Positions 54,392 to 64,000 of a stretch of DNA of 64,000 bases are shown here, one piece after another. The stretch's first letter is position 1, and each line of letters begins with the position of its first letter. This stretch comes from an uncultured Reyranella sp. (GTDB lineage: Bacteria > Pseudomonadota > Alphaproteobacteria > Reyranellales > Reyranellaceae), in contig NZ_CAMFKM010000007.1 in the NCBI RefSeq assembly GCF_945957355.1, positions 205,196 through 269,195 of the forward strand, read 5' to 3'. The notes beneath the pieces are model-generated. The model searched no databases. It was not told the DNA's origin and saw nothing but the letters and a program-made list of their open reading frames with translations. Made by a program: the position numbers and the translations under genes.

Positions 54392-55267
54392 ATGAGGAAA
54401 ACCATTCTTGGCGGGATGACCGCTCTTGTCATGGCAGGCTCGGCGCTGTTGGCCAGCCAACCGGCGCTGGCTCAGGGCGGGATCGACAACAGCTCACTTT
54501 CCTCTCCAGCCTTCCGCGAACACAAGCGTACCTTCGGCCTCGTCTATACGCTGCCGAAGGAAGTGAACGACCTTCTCTCCATCACGATCGGCGGGTTGCT
54601 GCGCGAGAAGCTGCTGAACGCCAAGCTCATCGACGAGGCGCTGCGCTTCAACATTCCGCACGTCACGGTGCTGCACATCCACAATGCCGATCCGACGACG
54701 CCCGAGAAGATGCTGAAGGCGGTGCCGAAGCTGCCGCCCGTGCTCAACGTCACACTCAAGAACTTCTACACGACCGAAGCCGCCAAGGGCGCCGGCCATC
54801 CCTGGTGGCTCGACCTCGGCATCGTGAAGGAAGGCCCGGGCTTCGAGGCGATGATGGCGTTCAATACCGTCGCCACGGCCGCGCTGACGCCGCTGCGCGA
54901 CGGCCCGCTGCCGCGCGTCACCGGCCCCGTCTATGGCGTGATGGGCGACGCCGCCAAGGAGCTGGTGCAGACGGTGGGCGTGAGCGGCCTCAATACCGTC
55001 AAGGACGGCAAGGAACTGCGCCCGCACAATCCGCACAACACGCTCGTCTACTCGATGGCGAAGTTCACGCCGGAGATCCAGGCGGCGTTCAACCAGACGG
55101 CGGCCGAGTTCAACCAGATCCTGCCCGGCGGCATCCCGACCGCCTTCAAGACCGTGTCGATCGTGGAATTGGGCTTCGCCGGCAATGTGCTGCGAGAGAT
55201 CTACCGCCTGAGCCTCGAGGACGGCTCTGTAATCGACGTCGCGACCGGCGCCAAGGTCGCGAAGTAG
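54392..55267 (+). CDS. Secreted protein with two H-x-T motifs (2H-phosphoesterase-like)
   Basis: A 291-residue exported protein (signal ends LASQPALA). The mature part has strand-borne H90-V-T92 in NIPHVTVLHI and H215-N-T217 in HNPHNTLVYS. These match the paired H-x-T/S signature of 2H phosphoesterases, which act on cyclic phosphates or RNA ends. TFGLVYTLP before the first motif fits the fold's opening strand. The length and export signal are unusual for that superfamily, so the assignment is tentative. GGGGAG precedes ATG. It is 60 bp after the srf-like operon and may be separate. Confidence 0.55.
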   Translation: MRKTILGGMTALVMAGSALLASQPALAQGGIDNSSLSSPAFREHKRTFGLVYTLPKEVNDLLSITIGGLLREKLLNAKLIDEALRFNIPHVTVLHIHNADPTTPEKMLKAVPKLPPVLNVTLKNFYTTEAAKGAGHPWWLDLGIVKEGPGFEAMMAFNTVATAALTPLRDGPLPRVTGPVYGVMGDAAKELVQTVGVSGLNTVKDGKELRPHNPHNTLVYSMAKFTPEIQAAFNQTAAEFNQILPGGIPTAFKTVSIVELGFAGNVLREIYRLSLEDGSVIDVATGAKVAK

Positions 55268-55340
55268 GCCTTCCGCGAACCGCCCCGTCTTTATGGCGGG
55301 GCTATACCGGGCCGCTCCCGACCCTCTCGATTTCCTACGG

Positions 55341-55364
55341 AGGCCTCCGCCATATCGGAGGCCT
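55341..55364 (+). promoter_or_regulatory. Hairpin in the leader of the 111-residue gene
   Basis: AGGCCTCCG and CGGAGGCCT pair over 9 bp around CCATAT. The hairpin ends eight bases before the GGAG Shine-Dalgarno of the gene at 55380, and no T-run follows. It could influence translation or be an mRNA-processing element. Another weak pairing, CCGCC/GGCGG, lies just upstream, about 40 bp after the previous stop. Confidence 0.35.
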
Positions 55365-55379
55365 ACCGAAGGAGTTCAT

Positions 55380-55715
55380 ATGTCCGGCATTCCATCCGAA
55401 GACCTCGTCGATCAAGTGATGGCGGTCGCACACCTGCAGCCCGCCGCGAGTGTCGTCGTCATCGGTCACCACACCTTGCCTCTTCTTCTTGCCCTGATGC
55501 GTCGCGGCTGCACGTGCGTGCGCAGCTTGCGTCCTGGCGTGGCATCGCCAGACGGTGAAGCCGCCGACCTTGCCTGGATCGTCGATGTCGCCAATGAGAA
55601 TGAGCTTTACGAAGCCTTGCAGGCCGCGCGCCGCCGTACCGGCACCAGCGGCCGCGTGATCATCGCCGACCGGCTCGTCCTCAGACCAGCCGGTACCCTA
55701 CACCCGGTTCGGTGA
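55380..55715 (+). CDS. Unrecognised 111-residue protein convergent with kdpE
   Basis: A 111-residue protein with an AAGGAG Shine-Dalgarno. It has a Rossmann-like alternation of strand and helix (ASVVVIGHHTLPLLLALMRRGC, then DLAWIVDVANENELYEALQAARRR, then GRVIIADRLV), resembling a small methyltransferase-like or nucleotide-binding half domain. The C-terminus overlaps the end of kdpE by 35 bp on the other strand. No function assigned. Confidence 0.55.
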   Translation: MSGIPSEDLVDQVMAVAHLQPAASVVVIGHHTLPLLLALMRRGCTCVRSLRPGVASPDGEAADLAWIVDVANENELYEALQAARRRTGTSGRVIIADRLVLRPAGTLHPVR

Positions 55716-56364
55716 GAACGTGCTGCGGCGAGGCGGGATCAGCTTCGATCTTCTGGCGAAGCTGACGGATGTAGACGCGCAGGTATTGCGGATCGACCGC
55801 CTCGTCGCGCCACACCTCGCGCAGCAGGTGCCGGTGCGTCAGTACCTTGCCGGCATGGATCGCCAGCTGTTCGAGGATGTCATACTCCTTGGGCGACAGC
55901 TTCACCGCCTCGCCGCCCCGCTCGACCAGCCGGCGCACCAGGTCGACCTTGAGCGCGCCGCTGGCAAAGTTGCGGTCCGCTCCCTGCTCCTGCAGCCGGT
56001 GGCGCAGCGCCGCCCGCAGGCGGGCCATCAGCTCCTCGGCGCCGAACGGCTTGGTGACGTAGTCGTCCGCGCCGGAATCCAGCGCCGCCACCTTGGTCGC
56101 TTCCTCGCCGCGTCCCGACAGCACGACGATGGGCACAGGCGCCAGCTTGCGGATGTCGCCGATCAGCTCGAGCCCGTCGCGATCGGGCAGGCCGAGGTCG
56201 AGGAGCACGAGGTCGGGCCGGTGGTGCCGCATGGCCTGCAGAGCCTCGGCACCCGTGCCGGCCTCCAGCGTGCGGTAGTCATGGGCGGCCAACGTGGTCC
56301 GCAGCAGGCGGCGGATCGGAGGTTCGTCCTCGACGATCAGGATGGTGGCGCCGTCAGCCGTCAT
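55681..56364 (-). CDS. kdpE: KDP operon response regulator
   Basis: A 227-residue OmpR-family regulator. The receiver domain has ILIVEDEPPIRR and the phosphorylation site LVLLDLGLPDRDG (about D56), and the C-terminal winged helix includes LSPKEYDILEQLAIHAGKVLTHRHLL and YLRVYIRQLRQKIE. Phosphorylated by KdpD when K+ is scarce, it activates kdpFABC. It overlaps kdpD by 11 bp and is the last gene of the unit. Candidate binding boxes lie before kdpF. Confidence 0.95.
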   Translation of the reverse strand: MTADGATILIVEDEPPIRRLLRTTLAAHDYRTLEAGTGAEALQAMRHHRPDLVLLDLGLPDRDGLELIGDIRKLAPVPIVVLSGRGEEATKVAALDSGADDYVTKPFGAEELMARLRAALRHRLQEQGADRNFASGALKVDLVRRLVERGGEAVKLSPKEYDILEQLAIHAGKVLTHRHLLREVWRDEAVDPQYLRVYIRQLRQKIEADPASPQHVLTEPGVGYRLV

Positions 56365-59053
56365 GTCCCACCGGAAAACTCACAACGAATTCCGCCCCGC
56401 TGGTTTCAGTTCGATCATCTCGATTATCTCGACTGCTTCGATTGTGTGCCGTCAGCGTACCACCCATGGCTTCGACGAAACCGCGGGCGATGGCGAGGCC
56501 CAGTCCGGTGCCGGCGCGACGCCGGTCGCCCGATTCGGCGCGATAGAACTTCTCGAAGATGCGGTCGAGGTCGGCCTCGGCGAGGCCCGGCCCCTCGTCG
56601 CGCACGACGATCTCGACCCGCGATCCGGCGAGTCTCGCCTCAACCGAGAGGCGGCCGCCGGGCGGGGAATATTTGGCGGCATTATCGAGCAGGTTGAACA
56701 GGGCCTGCTCGGCCAGCACGAAGTCGAGCTGAAGCGACGGCAGCGCCGGCGGCACGATGCTGGCGACCTCGTGGCCCGCCACCAGGGGCGCGGCGCGGCG
56801 CAGCGCTGTCGAGATCAGGTCGCCGACTTCGACCGCCTCCCGCTTGGGAACGATGGCGCCGGCATCGAGCCGCGTCATGTCGAGCAGGTTGCCCACGAAG
56901 CGGTCGAGCCGCTCGGCCTCGCCCTGCGCCGTCGCCAGCAGCTCCTCGCGCGCCGCCCCATCCAGGCGCTTGTCGAAGCTGCGCAGGCTGGAGAGAGCAC
57001 CGATGATCGAGGCGAGCGGCGTCCGCAGGTCGTGCGACACCGATGTCAGCATCGCCGAGCGCAGCCGTTCGCGCTCCGCCCCCAGCCTCGCCTGATCGAT
57101 GTCTTCCGCAAGGGTCACGCGCTCGATGGCGACGGCGGCCTGATTGCCGACGGCCTCCAGCAGGCGGCGCTCACCCGCCGTCAGCTCATGGCCTTCCTCG
57201 TTGGGCAATACGCCGATCACGGCGACGGCCGAGCGGCTGGTACGGACGGGCACGAACAGCCAGCGCCCGCCCGGCAGGGTGTCGGTACCGCGCCCCGCCG
57301 GCCGGTCGGCGTCCCACGACCAGCGGGCGGCGGCGAGGTCGGCCTCGCTCAGTGCCCCATCCGGCGGAAAAGCAGCCTGGGTGGAAAGTTCGCCGTCCTG
57401 CGGCATCAGGACGACGACCTCGGCCTTGAGCAGCCGGGCGATATGGGAAACCACGATCCAGAGGAGATCGTAGAGATCGACGACACCGGCAATCTTGCGG
57501 CTGAAGGCATAAAGTCCCGCCGTGGTTCGCGCCTCGCGCCGCGCTGATTCGGTCTGCGTACGGGTCCGTGCCGCCAACGCGCTGGCGATGACGGCCACGA
57601 CGACGAACAGGAACAGCGCCATGACGTTGGCGGGATCTGCGATCGTGAACTGGTAGAGCGGCGGCAGGAAGAAGAAGTTGAAGCAGGCCACGCTCAGCGC
57701 CGAAACCCAGAGCGACGGCACCAGCCCATGACGCGCGGCCGAAAAGAGGACGGGCAGCACATAGACCAGTGATATGTTCGGCAACACGATCAGCCGGTCG
57801 ATCAGCACGCCGGCCATCGTCGCGACCGCCGTCGCCAGGATACCCTCGAGGTAAGGTCCCGGCGTCAACGGCACGTCGCGCAGCCAGTCCCGCGATCCGC
57901 TTGTCTGCTCGACCTCGGCCGAGGGCGCGACTTCGACCGCCAGGCCTGAGCCCGAGCGCACCAGCTCGTCGACGACCGAGCCATGACGCAGCTCGAACCA
58001 GCGCGAGCGCCGCGACTTGCCGACCACGACCCGCGTGGCGTTGCGCGAGCGGGCGAAGGCCACGATCTCCTCGACGATCGAGCGGCCGGGCAAGGTCACG
58101 ATTTCGGCGCCGAGCTGAACCGCCAGGCGCTGGGCCTCGGCCAACCGCGAACGCTCAGCCTCCGACAGGGTCGCATGCCGGTCGGTCTCGACATAAAGGG
58201 CGATCAGCTCGGCATCGAGCGCGTCGGCGCTTCGCTTGGCGGCCCGCACGGCATTGGCCGCGCCCGGCCCGGGATCGAGGCAGACGATCACCCGCTCGCC
58301 CGCCGCCCATGGGCCGGTGATGGCGTGCTCACGCATGTAGCTGCGCATCTGCTCGTCGACGCGGACGGCGGTACGCCGGAGCGCCAGCTCGCGCAGTGCC
58401 GTCAGGTTGCCCGGTGAGAAATAGTGGCGCAGCGCGCGTTGCGCCTGGTCGCGGACATAGACCTTGCCTTCGGCCAGACGGGCGATCAGGTCGGCCGGCG
58501 TCAGGTCGATCAGCTCGACCTCGTCGGCGGCATCGACCACGCGATCCGGCACGGTCTCGCGCACCCGGATGCGCGTGATCCGCGCCACCACGTCGTTCAG
58601 ACTCTCGATATGCTGGACGTTCAGGGTCGAATAGACGTCGATGCCGGCCGCCAGCAGTTCCTCGACGTCGAGGTAGCGCTTGGGATGGCGGCTGCCCTCG
58701 GCGTTGGTGTGGGCGAGCTCGTCGACCAGAACCAGCGCGGGGCGCCGCTTCAGGATGGCATCGAGGTCCATCTCCCCGATCGTGCGGCCGCGATAGTCGA
58801 CGGACCGGCGCGGCAGGATCTCCAGGCCGTGGAGCTGGGCCTCGGTCTCGACCCGGCCATGCGTTTCGACGACGCCAACGACCACGTCGACGCCCTCGCG
58901 GAGACGCCGGTGGGCCGCCGACAGCATCTCCCAGGTCTTGCCGACACCGGGCGCCGCCCCGAGGAAGATCTTGTGCTTGCCGCGCGACTCCTTCTCCGCG
59001 GCTTTCAGGAGCGCGTCGGGCGAAGGCCGGAGATCATCAACGGCGGCGGGCAT
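56354..59053 (-). CDS. kdpD: Sensor histidine kinase for potassium limitation
   Basis: An 899-residue inner-membrane kinase. The N-terminal KdpD domain has the Walker-type GAAPGVGKTWEML near residue 33 and LVDELAHTNAEGSRHPKRY. A Usp-like domain follows, then four closely spaced helices (about 410-495) and a GAF-like region. The kinase core has SVSHDLRTPLASIIGAL (phosphorylated His about residue 673) and the ATP-binding DNAAKYSPPGG, DEGPGL and GTGLGLAI boxes. It senses low K+ or turgor and phosphorylates KdpE. Confidence 0.95.
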   Translation of the reverse strand: MPAAVDDLRPSPDALLKAAEKESRGKHKIFLGAAPGVGKTWEMLSAAHRRLREGVDVVVGVVETHGRVETEAQLHGLEILPRRSVDYRGRTIGEMDLDAILKRRPALVLVDELAHTNAEGSRHPKRYLDVEELLAAGIDVYSTLNVQHIESLNDVVARITRIRVRETVPDRVVDAADEVELIDLTPADLIARLAEGKVYVRDQAQRALRHYFSPGNLTALRELALRRTAVRVDEQMRSYMREHAITGPWAAGERVIVCLDPGPGAANAVRAAKRSADALDAELIALYVETDRHATLSEAERSRLAEAQRLAVQLGAEIVTLPGRSIVEEIVAFARSRNATRVVVGKSRRSRWFELRHGSVVDELVRSGSGLAVEVAPSAEVEQTSGSRDWLRDVPLTPGPYLEGILATAVATMAGVLIDRLIVLPNISLVYVLPVLFSAARHGLVPSLWVSALSVACFNFFFLPPLYQFTIADPANVMALFLFVVVAVIASALAARTRTQTESARREARTTAGLYAFSRKIAGVVDLYDLLWIVVSHIARLLKAEVVVLMPQDGELSTQAAFPPDGALSEADLAAARWSWDADRPAGRGTDTLPGGRWLFVPVRTSRSAVAVIGVLPNEEGHELTAGERRLLEAVGNQAAVAIERVTLAEDIDQARLGAERERLRSAMLTSVSHDLRTPLASIIGALSSLRSFDKRLDGAAREELLATAQGEAERLDRFVGNLLDMTRLDAGAIVPKREAVEVGDLISTALRRAAPLVAGHEVASIVPPALPSLQLDFVLAEQALFNLLDNAAKYSPPGGRLSVEARLAGSRVEIVVRDEGPGLAEADLDRIFEKFYRAESGDRRRAGTGLGLAIARGFVEAMGGTLTAHNRSSRDNRDDRTETSGAEFVVSFPVGHDG

Positions 59054-59068
59054 GCTGCCGGATCATTG

Positions 59069-59659
59069 TCACCGCTTGGGCAGCGCGTCGAGGGCAAGGT
59101 TGAGCTGCAGCACGTTGACCCGCGGCTCGCCCAGCAGGCCGTACGTGCGGCCCTCGGTGTGCCGCGCCACGAGCGCCTGCACCTCGGCTTCCGGCAGGCC
59201 GCGCGCCCTCGCCACGCGAGCGACCTGCCAGGCCGCGGCCTGGGGCGAGATGTCGGGATCGAGGCCGCTGCCCGAGGTGGTCACGAGGTCCACCGGAACA
59301 CCCTTGCCGAACTTGTCGGCCTCCTCTTTGACCCGGTCTACCAGCGCCTTGGAAGTCGGCCCGAGATTGGAGCCCATGGAGTTGGCCGCGTTGTACGGCG
59401 CGGCGACGGTCTTGGCCGAATCCGCGGGATCGGTATCGGTCGTGGCCGACGGCCGGCCGTGGAAATAGGTCTCGCCGGTGAAGGACTGGCCGATCAGGCT
59501 CGATCCCACGACCTTGCCGTCCTTCACGACGAGCGAGCCCGCGGCCTGTCCGGGGAAGGCGGCGCCGGCCACGCCCACCATGGCAAGCGGATAGGCAATG
59601 CCCAGCAGAGCCGTCATCAGCACCAGCATGACGACGGACGCACGGAAATGACGAAGCAT
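59069..59659 (-). CDS. kdpC: Potassium-transporting ATPase subunit C
   Basis: A 196-residue subunit with one N-terminal membrane helix ([22 protein letters not shown]) and a periplasmic domain with the conserved [31 protein letters not shown] and [13 protein letters not shown] blocks. It is thought to stabilise the KdpFABC complex and raise K+ affinity. ATG 59659 has AAGGAG upstream, 11 bp after kdpB. The longer upstream frame is read-through of another frame of kdpB. Confidence 0.95.
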   Translation of the reverse strand: MLRHFRASVVMLVLMTALLGIAYPLAMVGVAGAAFPGQAAGSLVVKDGKVVGSSLIGQSFTGETYFHGRPSATTDTDPADSAKTVAAPYNAANSMGSNLGPTSKALVDRVKEEADKFGKGVPVDLVTTSGSGLDPDISPQAAAWQVARVARARGLPEAEVQALVARHTEGRTYGLLGEPRVNVLQLNLALDALPKR

Positions 59660-59670
59660 GACAGTCTCCT

Positions 59671-61719
<2,049 letters not shown>

Positions 61720-61731
61720 GATGACGCCTCG

Positions 61732-63441
61732 TTAGAACAGCGTGCCGGCCAGCAGGGCGAAATGCTCGGCAATGGGGCCGAGAGCCAGGGCCGGAAGGAA
61801 GGTGAGACCGCCGACGATCAGCACGGCGCCGACCAGCAGGCCGACGAACAGCCCGCCATGGGTCGGGAAGGTGCCAGCCGAAATCGCGGCCTTGCGCTTG
61901 GACGCGAGCGCCCCCGCGACGGCCAGCATCGGGATGATGATGGCGAAGCGGCCGACCATCATCGCGACAGCGAGCGTGCCGTTGTAGAAGACGGTATTGC
62001 CCGTCAGGCCGCCGAAGGCGCTGCCGTTGTTGCCCGCGGCCGACGTGTAGGCGTAGAGAATCTCGCTGAAGCCGTGCGGACCGGCATTGGCCGGGCCCGC
62101 CAGGCCCACCGGGATGACACTGGCCAGCGCCGTGAAACCCAGGATGGCAAGCGGGGCGCAGAGGATCGCCAGCATGGTGAACTTCACCTCGCGCGCCTCG
62201 ATCTTCTTGCCGACATATTCCGGCGTCCGGCCAACCATCAGGCCGGCGAGGAAGATCGCCAGGATGGCGAACAGGAGCATGCCATAGAGGCCCGCGCCGA
62301 CGCCGCCGATGATGATCTCGCCCAGCAGGATGTTGAGCAGCGGGATCATGCCGCCGAGCGGCATGAAACTGTCGAGCATAGCATTGACCGCGCCGCACGA
62401 GGCGGCCGTGGTGATCACGGCGAACAGGGTCGACAGCGTGATGCCGAAGCGGACTTCCTTGCCCTCCATGTTGCCGGCGGCATTGTCGACGCCGAGCGCA
62501 CCGATCAGCGGATTGCCGCCGGCCTCGGCCCAGTAGCAGACCACGACGCCGGCCAGGAACAGCACGCCCATGGCGGCCAGGATCGCCCAGCCCTGACGCT
62601 CATCGCCGACGGCGCGGCCGAACAGGTTGGTGAGCGCCGCGCCGATCACGAAGATCGACAGCATCTGCACCAGGTTCGAAAACGCCGTCGGATTTTCATA
62701 GGGGTGCGCGGAGTTGGCGTTGAAGAAACCGCCGCCGTTGGTGCCCAACATCTTGATGGCGAGCTGCGAGGCCACCGGCCCCTGCGCGATGGTCTGCTTG
62801 GCGCCCTCGAGGGTTGTCGCCTCGACATAGGACGACAGGTTCTGCGGCACGCCCTGCCAGACATAGAAGACCGTCAGCAGGATGCAGAAGGGCAGGAGCA
62901 CATAGAGCGTGACGCGCACCAGGTCGGCCCAGAAGTTGCCGATGCCCTTGGATTCGGCGCGCGCGAAGCCACGCACCAGCGCGACGGCCAACGCGATGCC
63001 GGTGGCGGCGCTCAGGAAGTTCTGCACCGAGAGGCCCGCCATCTGCGAGAGATAGCTCATCGTCGTCTCGCCGCCGTAGTTCTGCCAGTTGGTGTTGGTC
63101 AGGAAGCTCACCGCGGTGTTGCCCGCGAGATCCGGCGCCACGGCGGACATGCTCTGCGGATTGAACGGCAGCAGGTCCTGCAGGCGCAGCAGGAGATAGA
63201 GGAAGGCGAAGCCCACGACGTGGAAGACCACCATGGCACGGGCATAGACCCACCAGCTCTGTTCCTCTGCCGGGTCGATGCCGGCGAGGCGATAGAAGCC
63301 GCGCTCGACCGGCAGCAGCGCCGGCGACAGCAGGGTGCGCCGTCCAGCCATGACATTGTCGAGATAGCCGCCAAGCGGCCGCGTGAGCAGCAGCACGAGG
63401 CCGCAGAAGAGCGCGATCTGCGCCCAGCCATTGAGAGTCAT
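61732..63441 (-). CDS. kdpA: Potassium-transporting ATPase subunit A (channel)
   Basis: A 569-residue channel-like subunit with about ten helices and four selectivity-filter regions. Visible filters are [56 protein letters not shown] and [16 protein letters not shown]. It selects K+ and passes it to KdpB. It starts seven bases after the kdpF stop. Confidence 0.97.
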   Translation of the reverse strand: MTLNGWAQIALFCGLVLLLTRPLGGYLDNVMAGRRTLLSPALLPVERGFYRLAGIDPAEEQSWWVYARAMVVFHVVGFAFLYLLLRLQDLLPFNPQSMSAVAPDLAGNTAVSFLTNTNWQNYGGETTMSYLSQMAGLSVQNFLSAATGIALAVALVRGFARAESKGIGNFWADLVRVTLYVLLPFCILLTVFYVWQGVPQNLSSYVEATTLEGAKQTIAQGPVASQLAIKMLGTNGGGFFNANSAHPYENPTAFSNLVQMLSIFVIGAALTNLFGRAVGDERQGWAILAAMGVLFLAGVVVCYWAEAGGNPLIGALGVDNAAGNMEGKEVRFGITLSTLFAVITTAASCGAVNAMLDSFMPLGGMIPLLNILLGEIIIGGVGAGLYGMLLFAILAIFLAGLMVGRTPEYVGKKIEAREVKFTMLAILCAPLAILGFTALASVIPVGLAGPANAGPHGFSEILYAYTSAAGNNGSAFGGLTGNTVFYNGTLAVAMMVGRFAIIIPMLAVAGALASKRKAAISAGTFPTHGGLFVGLLVGAVLIVGGLTFLPALALGPIAEHFALLAGTLF

Positions 63442-63448
63442 GGCCGCC

Positions 63449-63538
63449 TCAGAACCTTTCCGGCCGCGCCAGCGCGACCGTCAGATAGACGAGCAGGAGG
63501 GTGGCGAGTGCGCCGCCTAGGACATAGTCGAAGCTCAT
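63449..63538 (-). CDS. kdpF: KdpF small membrane subunit
   Basis: A 29-residue peptide, MSFDYVLGG then [20 protein letters not shown], is encoded directly before kdpA. One hydrophobic helix and a C-terminal A-R-P-E-R-F match KdpF (LLxYLxxALLxPExF). It stabilises the KdpABC complex in the membrane. The ATG lies seven bases after the stop of a second small peptide gene. Confidence 0.9.
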   Translation of the reverse strand: MSFDYVLGGALATLLLVYLTVALARPERF

Positions 63539-63545
63539 GATCGCC

Positions 63546-63629
63546 TCACAGCCTGCTGCACAGGCGTTCGTAGGCGATCAGCAGGCAGAACAGGACGAGG
63601 CCGCCGCCGAAGAACAGGATGTCGAGCAT
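63546..63629 (-). CDS. 27-residue membrane peptide upstream of kdpF
   Basis: A peptide of 27 residues, MLDILFFGGGLVLF then CLLIAYERLCSRL. It has one hydrophobic helix and a short basic C-terminus with Y-E-R-L-C. A strong AAGGAG Shine-Dalgarno lies upstream. It is the first gene of the kdp unit. Short peptides of similar layout precede kdpF in other Proteobacteria, to my recollection, but no function is known to me. It may be another accessory subunit. Confidence 0.65.
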   Translation of the reverse strand: MLDILFFGGGLVLFCLLIAYERLCSRL

Positions 63630-63647
63630 GGAAGTCTCCTTCGGCCG

Positions 63648-63842
63648 CATAGGAGGCGTTCCAGGCATAGGATTTCGAGCCGGCGGACGCGCCGCCGACA
63701 TAGGAAATTCATAGGAATTTGCGGCGCGTGACCCTCAGGTCCCTGATCAGATTGCTGAAGAGGCCCCTCTGCTGTCGGCAGTCGCTTCCGTCCTTATGGG
63801 AATCCTATGGGTTTCCCTCGTCACTCTTCTGGAATTCCTAAG
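63648..63842. promoter_or_regulatory. CCTATG-box array between kdp and a divergent gene
   Basis: On the minus strand AAATTCCTATG (63720-63710), AATTTCCTATG (63709-63699), GAAATCCTATG (63676-63666) and CCTCCTATG (63656-63648) face the kdp genes. On the plus strand GAATCCTATGG (63800-63810) and GAATTCCTAAG (63832-63842) face the divergent gene, along with the 11-bp tandem TATGGGAATCC TATGGGTTTCC (63795-63816). Copies are 11 and 33 bp apart. The 11-bp phasing is typical of OmpR/PhoB-family regulators, so these are candidate KdpE sites. The 257-bp region (63630-63886) holds no gene. Confidence 0.6.
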
Positions 63843-63886
63843 CCTGGACGGCGTTCTGTGCGGCCGACAACAGGGGAGACAACGGA

Positions 63887-64000
63887 TGATCGGCAGAAGC
63901 TTGATCTCGATGATTGCGATGATCGTGTCGAGCGCTTCGTACGCGCAGGGCACGCCCGATGCGGCGACCACGCCGGCGGCGCCCGAGAAGGAGACCTGGA
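63887..64000 (+). CDS. N-terminal part of an exported protein
   Basis: An ATG with GGGGAG upstream opens a frame that runs off the window end. The first 38 residues include a signal peptide, MIGRSLISMIAMIVSSASYA, and an Ala/Pro/Thr-rich start of the mature protein (QGTPDAATTPAAPEKETW). This is typical of an outer-membrane or periplasmic protein. Family not assignable from this fragment. It shares its upstream region with kdp, so it may be linked to K+ or osmotic control. Confidence 0.6.

Overview
The window is high-GC, gene-dense chromosomal DNA from a free-living Gram-negative bacterium, most likely an alphaproteobacterium. The lineage call is an inference. It rests on a SAM-II type riboswitch before metZ, a HemP/HmuRSTUV haem-uptake locus with TonB, tight ATGA/GTGA operon overlaps, a Bug/TctC binding protein, an OpgC-type acyltransferase and a complete kdp locus. 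I see no transposase, integrase, phage gene, CRISPR array, rRNA or tRNA.

Layout. 1-4.3 kb: a partial gene, then a leftward block: a NIPSNAP protein, an acetolactate-synthase-like ThDP enzyme, and metZ-tenA behind a promoter, SAM-II riboswitch and hairpin terminator. 4.6-17.3 kb: mixed metabolism, including an RRM protein with a glycine-rich tail, a secreted vWA protein, alpha/beta hydrolases, a class II aldolase, a LysE exporter, an OpgC/SGNH/cyclase operon, a family III CoA-transferase, a TctC binding protein and a patatin. A dispersed palindromic repeat sits between two convergent gene pairs here. 17.4-24.3 kb: hyuB-hyuA (hydantoinase/oxoprolinase) converge on a dctP-dctQ-dctM TRAP transporter.

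24.3-31.5 kb is a copper-resistance island. CsoR and a copper P-type ATPase diverge from a 37-bp gap that holds a CsoR-like operator. Leftward genes encode a His-rich periplasmic protein, a small lipoprotein, a TolC-family lipoprotein, a multicopper oxidase, a cupredoxin and a CusF-like protein. 31.5-36.3 kb carries terC, purC and kup. 36.3-44.2 kb is the haem locus: hemP, TonB-dependent receptor, tonB, hmuS, hmuT, hmuU, hmuV, with a Fur-box-like palindrome before hemP.

44.3-54.3 kb is the most unusual part: a six-gene operon related to srfABC of enterobacteria. It encodes two tandem paralogous membrane proteins (SrfA-like), SrfB with three actin/Hsp70-type nucleotide-binding motifs, SrfC with G1/G3/G4 GTPase motifs, a membrane protein with periplasmic Sel1-like repeats and a small secreted protein. 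I read it as a membrane-anchored ATPase-plus-GTPase machine of unknown purpose. A secreted protein with two H-x-T motifs (2H-phosphoesterase-like) follows.

55.3-64 kb holds the kdp potassium locus on the minus strand: an extra 27-residue membrane peptide, kdpF, kdpA, kdpB, kdpC, kdpD and kdpE. Upstream lies a set of CCTATG boxes at 11- and 33-bp spacing that resemble sites for an OmpR-family regulator, shared with a divergent secreted or outer-membrane protein gene cut by the window end.
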